Positions 57,762 through 64,000 of a stretch of DNA of 64,000 nt are shown here, piece by piece. The position numbers were made by a program, and so were the translations under genes. Position 1 is the first letter of the stretch, and the number at the start of each line of letters is the position of its first letter. The notes under the pieces were generated by a model. It had not been told where the DNA came from. It did no database searches and saw only the letters and a program-made list of their open reading frames with translations. Where the stretch lies: NCBI RefSeq assembly GCF_004331345.1, contig NZ_SJJZ01000001.1, forward strand, positions 682,001 through 746,000, in the 5' to 3' direction. This stretch comes from Kribbella soli. Lineage in GTDB: Bacteria > Actinomycetota > Actinomycetes > Propionibacteriales > Kribbellaceae.

Positions 57762-58400
57762 ATGACGTTGCGCGAGCGGAAGAAGCTGCGGACCCGGGCG
57801 GCGATCTCGGAGGCGGCCATCTCGCTGTTCATCGAGCACGGGTTCGACCAGGTGTCGATCACTCAGGTCGCGGAGGCCGCGGACGTCTCGCGGCGGACCC
57901 TGTTCGCGTACTTCCCGACCAAGGAGGACCTGGTCGTCCACCGGTTCGCCGACCACGAGGACGAGCCCGCGCGCGTGGTGCGCGCCCGTCCGGCCGGCCA
58001 GTCACCTCTGACCGCTTTACGCGAGCACTACCTGGACGCCCTCCATGCACAGGATCCGATGACCGGCCTCACCGACGTGCCGGAAGTGCTCCACCTGTAC
58101 GACCTGCTGCGATCCACACCGCAGCTGATGGCCCGCATGCTGCAGTTCAACGAGACTTCCGAGACTCAACTGGCGGCGGCCCTGCACGAGACCGCGGACA
58201 CCGCCGAACTCCCCGCCCGCCTGGCCGCCGCCCAGATCGTTTCGGTCCAGTGGACTCTCTCGATCGCCAACTACGACCGCGCCCTCGCAGGCGCCCGTGC
58301 CGACGACGCATACCCGGCCGCCGCCGCAGCCGCCAACCAGGCCTTCGATCTCCTGGCCGGCGGGCTGGGCGGCCTCTGGCCCAGCACCCCGTTGCCGTAA
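57762..58400 (+). CDS. TetR family repressor of the flavin monooxygenase
   Basis: 212 residues. N-terminal helix-turn-helix: LRTRAAISEAAISLFIEHGFDQVSITQVAEAADVSRRTLFAYFPTKEDLV. C-terminal ligand domain helical, as in the MftR/EthR-like group. The divergent gap with palindromic operator implies it represses the monooxygenase and itself. It stops four bases before the convergent SDR gene. Confidence 0.92.
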   Translation: MTLRERKKLRTRAAISEAAISLFIEHGFDQVSITQVAEAADVSRRTLFAYFPTKEDLVVHRFADHEDEPARVVRARPAGQSPLTALREHYLDALHAQDPMTGLTDVPEVLHLYDLLRSTPQLMARMLQFNETSETQLAAALHETADTAELPARLAAAQIVSVQWTLSIANYDRALAGARADDAYPAAAAAANQAFDLLAGGLGGLWPSTPLP

Positions 58401-58404
58401 GCAA

Positions 58405-59283
58405 CTAGTCGATGTTCTCCAGGTCCTCGAGCAGGCTCGGGTGCTGGGGGTGCCAGTTGAGTGCCTGGCGGGTGTGGGCGCTGGAGGACGGCTGGTCGGT
58501 TGCGAAGATCGGGCCGAGCGGACCGTACGTCGCCTCCGGGACAGACTCGACCGGCAGGCCGAGGCGCCGGCCGATGACCGCAGCGATGTCGCGTACGGCG
58601 TCACCCTCGTCATCCACTGCATGCCAGGCGGTTCCTGCCGGCGCGTTCTCCAGCACCCGCCGGAACAGGACCGCTGCATCGAGTGCGTGTACGGCGGGCC
58701 AGCGCTGCGTGCCGTCACCGGGATACCCGGACACACCGGTCTGGCGCGCGATCTGCGTGAGCAGGCCGGCGAATCCGCCATCACCCTGATTGTGGACGGT
58801 GCGCGGCATCCGCACAGCCGCACTCCGGACACCGCGCGACGCCAGGTCCAGCGTCGCCATGACGGAGCGGCTACGGCCGCCGACCGGTCCGTCGGTCGGC
58901 AGCGGGTCGGCTTCCGTAGACGTCCGGCCAGGCACCCACGGCGTACCCGACACCGTGACGAGCGGACGATCACTTCCCACCAACTCGTCCCCCAAGGTCC
59001 GGAGCGCGGCGCCTTCCTCGGCGATCCCCGCCGCCAGTGCCTCTGGGCTGCTGAAGTCGTTGCTGAAGGCAAGGTGAATCACGCCGTCGGACTTGGCCGC
59101 GCCGGTACGCAGGACATCCAGGTCGACAAGGCCGCCGCGAACGGTCGCAGCACCTGCCTCGCGAAGGACCGCCTCGGACGAGTCGGAACGGGCGAGCGCA
59201 AGCACGGAGTGGCCGTTGTCGAGCAACTCGCGAACGACGGCCGAGCCGATCAGCCCGGTACCGCCGGTGATGAAGACCTGCAT
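58405..59283 (-). CDS. NAD(P)-binding SDR-family protein (atypical extended SDR)
   Basis: 292 residues. N-terminal Rossmann motif FITGGTGLIGSAVVRELLDNGHSVLALAR. HLAFSNDF and TVSGTPWVPG stand where epimerases have catalytic residues, but no clear YxxxK is seen, so catalysis may differ. The rest resembles NAD-dependent epimerase/dehydratase-type proteins linked to TetR repressors. Divergent from a TetR gene with paired operators; probably induced by a small xenobiotic. Confidence 0.88.
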   Translation of the reverse strand: MQVFITGGTGLIGSAVVRELLDNGHSVLALARSDSSEAVLREAGAATVRGGLVDLDVLRTGAAKSDGVIHLAFSNDFSSPEALAAGIAEEGAALRTLGDELVGSDRPLVTVSGTPWVPGRTSTEADPLPTDGPVGGRSRSVMATLDLASRGVRSAAVRMPRTVHNQGDGGFAGLLTQIARQTGVSGYPGDGTQRWPAVHALDAAVLFRRVLENAPAGTAWHAVDDEGDAVRDIAAVIGRRLGLPVESVPEATYGPLGPIFATDQPSSSAHTRQALNWHPQHPSLLEDLENID

Positions 59284-59300
59284 GGGACGCTCCTCATAGG

Positions 59301-59354
59301 TGATGGGACCTTTGTCTCATCACCGTAGCACTCGACGGGACAAAGGTCCCATCA
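59301..59354. promoter_or_regulatory. Twin TetR operators between SDR and TetR genes
   Basis: GGGAC-CTTT-GTCTC (59305-59318) and GGGAC-AAAG-GTCCC (59337-59350) are copies of one operator on opposite strands. They belong to a perfect 16-base inverted repeat (59301-59316 and 59339-59354). The centres are 32 bases apart, three helical turns, so two dimers would sit on the same face. One copy is close to each start. Confidence 0.75.
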
Positions 59355-59369
59355 CCTAGAATGGGTCTC

Positions 59370-59945
59370 ATGGCTCGATGGCAACCCGGTGCGCGCGATC
59401 GGCTGGTCCTGGCCGCGGTCGACCTGTTCGCCGACCAGGGGTACGACGCCACGACCGTCGCCCAGATCGCCGAACGCGCCGGCGTCACCAAGAGCACGTT
59501 CTTCCGCCACTTCCCCGACAAGCGAGAGCTCCTGGTGGCAGGCCAGGAAACCCTGTGCCGCCTCTTGGTCGAAGGCATCACCACAGCCCCCGAATCGGCC
59601 ACCCCACTAGAAGCAGTAGCAGCCGGCCTGGAACGCGCCTCGAACGCCATGGGCCCCCTGAACCGAGAGCTGGCCCCTCGCCTGAAAGCAGCCATAGCCG
59701 CCAGCACCGAACTCCAAGAACGCGACGCCCTGAAAACCGTAGGCCTAGCCAAAGCCATGTCAGACGCCCTGAAAACAAGAGGCGTCGCCGACCCCATCGC
59801 CCACCTAGCAGCAGAACTAGGAGTCCTGGCCTTCAAACAGGGCTACGCCACCTGGACAGCCCTAGAACAAGACGAAGCAGGCCTAGCCCCCCACGTCGCA
59901 GCAGCCCTAAAAGACCTAAGAACAGCAACCACAGCCCTCGGCTAA
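59370..59945 (+). CDS. TetR family repressor of the SDR gene
   Basis: 191 residues: RLVLAAVDLFADQGYDATTVAQIAERAGVTKSTFFRHFPDKRELLV is the TetR helix-turn-helix. Start ATG 59370 (MARWQPGAR); an in-frame ATG three codons earlier is possible. From about base 59560 the codons shift to A-ending forms, including eight or more CTA Leu codons that are rare elsewhere in the window. The divergent operators at 59305 and 59337 imply autoregulation. Confidence 0.92.
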   Translation: MARWQPGARDRLVLAAVDLFADQGYDATTVAQIAERAGVTKSTFFRHFPDKRELLVAGQETLCRLLVEGITTAPESATPLEAVAAGLERASNAMGPLNRELAPRLKAAIAASTELQERDALKTVGLAKAMSDALKTRGVADPIAHLAAELGVLAFKQGYATWTALEQDEAGLAPHVAAALKDLRTATTALG

Positions 59946-60167
59946 AGCAAACCCGACCCAACCCCAGCAGCCGAGCCAACCGCGAAACCCAACCACCGCG
60001 GCCGAGGTGACTGCCCAACCCGACCACGGAGCCGAGCGAAGCGAAGGCGCAAGGGGGTGCGGGTGGCGGAGCCCCCGCTGGCGGCAAGCGCAGCGCAGCC
60101 GCACAAAATGACGAAGGCGAGGCGGTCAGCGCAGGAACTGCGCGACACACCTCGCCTATCGGCTTCG
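59946..60167. other. Non-coding spacer upstream of tRNA-Ala with GCGAAG repeats
   Basis: 222 bases. Purine-poor DNA continues from the TetR gene to about 60000. Then GAGCGAAGCGAAGG and GGGGG ... GCCCCC (60053-60077) form a possible hairpin, followed by GCAAGCGCAGCGCAGCC. Resembles a structured or repetitive element beside the tRNA. No open frame is supported. Confidence 0.4.
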
Positions 60168-60240
60168 TGGAGCTGAGGGGATTCGAACCCCTGGCCTCTT
60201 CGTTGCGAACGAAGCGCGCTACCAACTGCGCCACAGCCCC
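60168..60240 (-). tRNA. tRNA-Ala (anticodon CGC)
   Basis: 73 bases without encoded CCA. Acceptor GGGGCTG/CAGCTCC contains the G3-U70 wobble that marks alanine tRNA. D-arm GCGC-AGTTGGTA-GCGC, anticodon stem CTTCG with loop TTCGCAA (CGC reads GCG), T-arm AGGGG-TTCGAAT-CCCCT, discriminator A. All stems pair fully. No integrase or attachment-site duplication is visible next to it. Confidence 0.97.
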
Positions 60241-60313
60241 AAAGCTGGTCGCCTGGTTTCCCTGGCGACCGCGAAACTCTAACACGTAGAGGCCCGCAGA
60301 CTAAAACCGGATA

Positions 60314-61108
60314 TCAGTCGCCGACGGCCCGCTTGACCTCGATCTCTTCGGCCGGCTGAGGGGTCGGCGCTTCGGCGGCTGCGGGCTTCTCGGACGGGTC
60401 CGTCGTACGGGCGCTGGAGAAGACTTCGTCGTCGGTGAGGGAGATGGTCCGGACCGTGCGGTCGGGTGCCTTTTCCTTCATGACGTACGTCGGAAGCGTG
60501 ACCGGCACCGGGTCCCACAGGCCCTCGGCGGCCGGCTTCTCCTCCTTCGCCGCGGCAGGCTTCGGAGCGGGCTCGGCGGGGAGCTTGACCTCGATGGTCA
60601 TCTCTTCGTCGGGCGACGGCGCCGGCTTGCCGGCCGGGCCGCGGTCGTGGCGAGACTGCGCGCGAGCACGACGTTCGGCCGCGGTCTGCGTCCGCGTACG
60701 GGCCTGCCGCCGCAGCTGCACCCGGGTGAGTACGACGAAGCCGGCGATCAACGTGCCCGGGATCGCCACCGTCCACCACGGCAGCATCGCCAGACCGGCG
60801 AGCGCCACGACGGACAGCAGTGAAAGGGTCAGGATCGACAGCACCCGCCGACGGCGCATGGCGGCCACCCGGCGGGCTCGGTTGGGGACGTACCGCTTGG
60901 GTGGCGACGAGTCGTCGGCGGCGACGGTTCCGGCCGGGCGTACGACGTACCGGGTCCGCGACGAGTCGCGGGACAGCACGCGCGCCTCGTCGGACGACGG
61001 CACGACCGGACGGCGCCGCGCTTCTTCGCCCCGCTTCAGCCACATCGGGACGAGGTAGGCGGCCCACGCGGCGACGATCGCCACATAGATCAGCCCTGTC
61101 GTCCCCAT
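60314..61108 (-). CDS. sepX: GlpR/SepX-like divisome membrane protein
   Basis: 264 residues. Start of the protein MGTTGLIYVAIVAAWAAYLVPMWLKRGEEARR is a membrane helix followed by a basic cytoplasmic segment, and RYVPNRARRVAAMRRRRVLSILTLSLLSVVALAGLAM adds two more helices. The long C-terminal tail is Ala/Pro/Glu-rich. This order and its place beside rimJ-, mog-, moaC- and moeA-type genes match SepX (Streptomyces) and GlpR (Corynebacterium), the membrane receptor of the gephyrin-like protein Glp in cell division. The symbol is assigned by this context. Start ATG 61108. Confidence 0.85.
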   Translation of the reverse strand: MGTTGLIYVAIVAAWAAYLVPMWLKRGEEARRRPVVPSSDEARVLSRDSSRTRYVVRPAGTVAADDSSPPKRYVPNRARRVAAMRRRRVLSILTLSLLSVVALAGLAMLPWWTVAIPGTLIAGFVVLTRVQLRRQARTRTQTAAERRARAQSRHDRGPAGKPAPSPDEEMTIEVKLPAEPAPKPAAAKEEKPAAEGLWDPVPVTLPTYVMKEKAPDRTVRTISLTDDEVFSSARTTDPSEKPAAAEAPTPQPAEEIEVKRAVGD

Positions 61109-61205
61109 GCGACGACGCTAAGGTGCGGATAGGGCCAGATGAGGTACGTGGGACGGTGTGTCGCAAGAAGACTCGTGTGACTGATGTGAATAGCACGCAC
61201 CGTAG

Positions 61206-61823
61206 TCAGCCCAATCGCGAAATAAGACCGGGCCCGACCTCTTCGACATTGAGCGCGAAGATGCGGTGATCGCGCCAGTCGCCGTCGATGTGCAGGAACC
61301 GCGGCCGCTCGCCTTCGAACCGGAAGCCGAGCTTCTCGACCACGCGCAGACTTGCCTTGTTCTCCGGGCGGATCGCCACTTCGATCCTATGCAGGCCAAG
61401 GGTGAACCAGCAGTGGTCGGCAGCCATCGCGACTGCCGTGGGCACGATGCCACGACCCGCGTACTGCTCGTCGACCCAGTAGCCGAGGTTCGCCCAGCGC
61501 GCCGATCCGTAGGTGATCCCGGACACGGTGAGCTGTCCGACCAGCGGCCATTTCGATCGCGCGCCGGCGCCCGCCGCACCGCCGTACGTGATGACGAACG
61601 GCAGCATCCGTCCGTACCGTGCTTGCCGGTTCCAGTCGCGTGCCATCGCGCGGAACGTTCGCGCGCCGTCGTCCGCACCGGGTGGCTGGGTCGCGTCCCA
61701 AGGCCGCAGCCAACTGACGTTCCGTTGGCGCGCGGCGGCCCACTCGCTGCCATCGCCGGCTCGCAACGGCCGCAACCCGACCTGCCCGTGCTTCAGCTCC
61801 ACAGGCCATTGCACGACCGCCAT
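61206..61823 (-). CDS. GNAT acetyltransferase, RimJ/RimL type
   Basis: 205 residues. GNAT fold: VSWLRPWDATQPPG, RARYGRMLPFVITYGG, GYWVDEQYAGRGIVPTAVAMAADHCWFTLGLHRIEVAIRPENKASLRVVEKLGFRFEG, where YAGRGIV is the acetyl-CoA P-loop. N-terminal acetylation of a ribosomal or other protein is the family role; the target here is unknown. Its ATG overlaps the mog stop by one base (TGATG). A 97-base gap separates it from the sepX-like gene. Confidence 0.92.
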   Translation of the reverse strand: MAVVQWPVELKHGQVGLRPLRAGDGSEWAAARQRNVSWLRPWDATQPPGADDGARTFRAMARDWNRQARYGRMLPFVITYGGAAGAGARSKWPLVGQLTVSGITYGSARWANLGYWVDEQYAGRGIVPTAVAMAADHCWFTLGLHRIEVAIRPENKASLRVVEKLGFRFEGERPRFLHIDGDWRDHRIFALNVEEVGPGLISRLG

Positions 61824-62311
61824 CAGTCGACGTCCGTCCGCACATGGTCCCCACCGTGCACTTGCTCGACCGCATGTCGCAGCAGTGGCTCCAGTACAGC
61901 GAGACCGTCCTTCACACCGCCCCGCGAACCAGGCAGGTTGACGATGACCGTAGTACCCGCGACGCCTGCCAGCCCACGTGACAAGGCAGCCGTCGGTACG
62001 CCGTTCGCCACGCCGTACGCCCGGATGGCTTCAGCAATCCCCGGCACCACCTTCGACAGCACACCAGCCGTCTGCTCGGGCGTCTCATCAGTGGGCGAGA
62101 TCCCCGTACCACCTGTCGTCAGCACTACGTCGTACGACGCCTCGACCGCCGCACGTAGCGCCTCCCCGACCGGCGCACCGTCCGGGACCACGTCAGGCCC
62201 CGACACCTCGAAACCCCATTCCGCCAACCGCGCCGCGATCAGCGGACCTGTGGTGTCGGTGTAGACCCCAGCGGCCGCTCGATTGGAGACGCTGACGACG
62301 AGAGCCCTCAC
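61823..62311 (-). CDS. mog: Molybdopterin adenylyltransferase-type MogA/MoaB protein
   Basis: 162 residues. LVVSVSNRAAAGVYTDTTGPLIAARLAEWGFEV, VVLTTGGTGISPTDETPEQ and VNLPGSRGGVKDGL are the MoCF_biosynth motifs. It adenylates molybdopterin before metal insertion by MoeA. Start GTG 62311 overlaps the moaC stop (GTGA). Confidence 0.95.
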   Translation of the reverse strand: MRALVVSVSNRAAAGVYTDTTGPLIAARLAEWGFEVSGPDVVPDGAPVGEALRAAVEASYDVVLTTGGTGISPTDETPEQTAGVLSKVVPGIAEAIRAYGVANGVPTAALSRGLAGVAGTTVIVNLPGSRGGVKDGLAVLEPLLRHAVEQVHGGDHVRTDVD

Positions 62312-62826
62312 GGCCGCTCCCAGTGCCCGGTCTTGCCGCCTTCTTTCAGCTCCACCCGCACGTCAGTCAGCACCGCAGCCGGATCCAGCGCCTTCACCAT
62401 GTCGATCACGGCGAGCCCGGCGACGGCGACCGCGGTCAACGCCTCCATCTCGACACCGGTCCGGTCGGTGGTCTTCACCTGAGCCTGGATCAGTACGGCG
62501 TCGTCCGCGACCTCCAGATCGACCTTGGCCCCGGTGATCGCGATGGGATGGCACAGCGGAACCAGGTCCGGCGTCCGCTTCGCGCCCATGATCCCGGCGA
62601 TCCGGGCGACACCGAGCGCGTCCCCCTTCGGTACTCCATCACCGCGCAGCGCCGCCACCACCTCGGCGGAAACCAGAACCTTGCCGCTGGCAACGGCTCG
62701 CCGGACCGTGGTGTCCTTCGCGGACACGTCGACCATCCGCGCGGCCCCGGCCTCGTCGACGTGAGTCAGCCCACCGGCTCCCGGCGTACCGGAGCCGGCG
62801 GTCGTCGCGCCGGGGTCCTGCGTCAT
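62308..62826 (-). CDS. moaC: Cyclic pyranopterin monophosphate synthase
   Basis: 172 residues. DVSAKDTTVRRAVASGKV, VPLCHPIAITGAKVDL and TDRTGVEMEALTAVAVAGLAVIDMVKALD are the MoaC signatures, the last two forming the active site. With MoaA it converts GTP-derived intermediate to cyclic pyranopterin monophosphate. ATG at 62826 overlaps the moeA stop (ATGA). A Thr/Gly-rich 20-residue lead precedes the domain. Confidence 0.97.
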   Translation of the reverse strand: MTQDPGATTAGSGTPGAGGLTHVDEAGAARMVDVSAKDTTVRRAVASGKVLVSAEVVAALRGDGVPKGDALGVARIAGIMGAKRTPDLVPLCHPIAITGAKVDLEVADDAVLIQAQVKTTDRTGVEMEALTAVAVAGLAVIDMVKALDPAAVLTDVRVELKEGGKTGHWERP

Positions 62827-64000
62827 CCGGTCTCCTTATCCAGAAGCATCAGCTCGACCTGGTCGCCGGCGCGGACCGAGGTCACGTCCTCGGGCACCAC
62901 GATCAGTGCGTTCGCCCGGCTCAACCCGCCGAGCAGGTGCGAGCCGTGCCCGCCGACTGTACTGGCCATCCAGCCCTCGTCGCCGGACGTGGCCGCAGCG
63001 CGGACGAACTGCCGCCGCCCCGCGGGCGAGCTGAACCCGTCCAGCGTCACGCCGGGCACCAGGACCCGCCGGTACGGCATCTGCCCCATCATCTTGCGCA
63101 GCGCCGGCCGCACGAAGACCTCGAACGAGATGTACGCCGAGACCGGGTTGCCGGGCAGCGTGAAGATCGGCACCTCGTCCTCACCGATCACGCCGAAACC
63201 CTGCGGCTTGCCCGGCTGCATCGCGACCTGCGGGAAGTCCACCGTGCCGAGCTTGGAGAGCTCCTCCTTCACGATGTCGTACGCACCCATGCTGACGCCG
63301 CCGGTGGTGATGACCAGGTCAGCACGCACCAACTGGTCGGACAGCGTGTCCATGATCCGCTTGGGGTCGTCGTCGACGATGCCGACGCGGTACACCACCG
63401 CCCCGGCGTCCCGCGCGCACGCCGCCAGGGTGTAGCTGTTCGAGTCGTAGATCTGCCCGTCGCCCAGCCGGCTCCCCGGCTCCCGCAGCTCGGCCCCGGT
63501 TGAGATCACCACGACCCGTGGTCGCGGACGCGCCCTCACCCGGGCCCGCCCGACCGCTGCGAGTACGGCGATCTGCCGCGGACCGAGGACGGTGTCGCGG
63601 TCGAGCACCTGTGTCCCGGCCGTCACGTCCTCACCCGCGCGCCGCACCGAGCCACCGAGCGGTGGCTGCTGCGTGATCCGCACGGTGACCGTCCCGCCGT
63701 CGGTCCACTCGACCGGCACGACACTGTCCGCCCCACGCGGCATCGGCGCACCGGTCATGATCCGCACACAGGTCCCGGGGGTCACGACGATCGGCTCACT
63801 GCGCCCGGCCCGGAACTCCCCGACCACCGGAAGGCCGATCGGGTTCTCGTCCGAGGCCCCGGCCAGGTCACCCGCCTGAACGGCGTACCCGTCCATGGCG
63901 GAGTTGTCGAACCCCGGAAGGCTCACCCCCGAGACGATGTCCTCGCAGAGCACCAGCCCGACCGCGTCCATCAACGGCTGGTCGAACGCCGGCAGGGCCG
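62823..64000 (-). CDS. glp: MoeA/gephyrin-like protein (Glp), 5' end beyond the window
   Basis: At least 392 codons; the 5' end runs past base 64000 (the ATG at 63974 is internal, in ...ALPAFDQPLMDAVGLVLCEDI). Seen: FDNSAMDGYAVQAGD, IMTGAPMPRGADSVVPVEWTD, DSNSYTLAACARDAGA, VITTGGVSMGAYDIVKEEL, and LPGNPVSAYISFEVFVRPAL. It inserts molybdenum into molybdopterin. In Corynebacterium a paralogue, Glp, instead binds FtsZ and its receptor GlpR; adjacency to a GlpR/SepX-like gene points to the same dual setting here. Confidence 0.93.
   Translation of the reverse strand, partial: ALPAFDQPLMDAVGLVLCEDIVSGVSLPGFDNSAMDGYAVQAGDLAGASDENPIGLPVVGEFRAGRSEPIVVTPGTCVRIMTGAPMPRGADSVVPVEWTDGGTVTVRITQQPPLGGSVRRAGEDVTAGTQVLDRDTVLGPRQIAVLAAVGRARVRARPRPRVVVISTGAELREPGSRLGDGQIYDSNSYTLAACARDAGAVVYRVGIVDDDPKRIMDTLSDQLVRADLVITTGGVSMGAYDIVKEELSKLGTVDFPQVAMQPGKPQGFGVIGEDEVPIFTLPGNPVSAYISFEVFVRPALRKMMGQMPYRRVLVPGVTLDGFSSPAGRRQFVRAAATSGDEGWMASTVGGHGSHLLGGLSRANALIVVPEDVTSVRAGDQVELMLLDKETG

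Noticed and set aside
60168-60240. Integrative element attachment site at tRNA-Ala
   Set aside because: No integrase and no repeated tRNA 3' end downstream in the window.

Overview
The window is high-GC actinobacterial chromosome. The GlpR/SepX-like membrane gene beside a gephyrin-like glp/moeA, furA-katG, GuaB1, a mannosyltransferase (pmt) next to rsmI, a monomeric isocitrate dehydrogenase, SigE-type ECF signalling and many GTAC-rich codons suggest a Kribbella-like member of the Propionibacteriales. That placement rests on recall of gene style and was not tested. There is no transposase, integrase, phage gene or CRISPR array. Several intergenic palindromic repeats are present.

Layout. 1-890: 3' part of tatD. 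1038-17795: accessory region with a truncated DUF559-type gene between inverted repeats, an SRPBCC protein, a secreted 5'-nucleotidase, an AraC regulator divergent from a five-gene sugar operon (short GH36 galactosidase, two permeases, binding lipoprotein, PhyH dioxygenase), an oxidoreductase, a LuxR regulator with a kinase-like core, and a 1311-residue HTH-STAND-WD40 protein. 17844-22711: metG, rsmI, pmt and a DUF1707 protein. 22838-31532 (minus strand): a translationally coupled eight-gene operon, described below. 31935-34642: MarR regulator and a copper operon (ycnI, copC, copD). 35286-38244: ECF sigma factor with its partner, ROK kinase, pentapeptide protein. 38296-44843: monomeric isocitrate dehydrogenase, then an MHS-type transporter with a response regulator, histidine kinase and orphan TAXI lipoprotein. 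44888-49783: archaeal-type prolyl-tRNA synthetase, DUF4241 protein, GAF-LuxR regulator, guaB1. 49893-51469: a GTPase with a small coupled partner. 52052-54727: furA-katG. 55466-59945: three TetR regulators, two of them divergent from a flavin monooxygenase and an SDR. 60168-60240: tRNA-Ala(CGC). 60314-64000: glpR/sepX, rimJ-like, mog, moaC and glp/moeA (cut by the window end).

The strongest candidate for an undescribed system is the operon at 22838-31532. It joins a nickel/peptide-type ABC importer (binding lipoprotein, two permeases, fused double ATPase) to three small enzymes (cysteine-synthase-fold PLP protein, PhyH-type Fe/2-oxoglutarate dioxygenase, DUF364 'heavy-metal chelation' protein) and an MFS transporter. 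A TGAAAACGATTGTCA palindrome resembling an actinobacterial Zur box lies just upstream of the first gene. The inference is a zinc-repressed operon that makes, exports and re-imports a small metallophore without NRPS, nicotianamine-synthase-like or opine-dehydrogenase genes. Substrate and metal are unproven.

Second-tier observations are an 88-89 bp intergenic element with 27-bp terminal inverted repeats present twice (37442, 51562), further long perfect palindromes in intergenic DNA, a TAXI lipoprotein wired to a two-component system without TRAP membrane subunits, and twin TetR operators spaced three helical turns apart.
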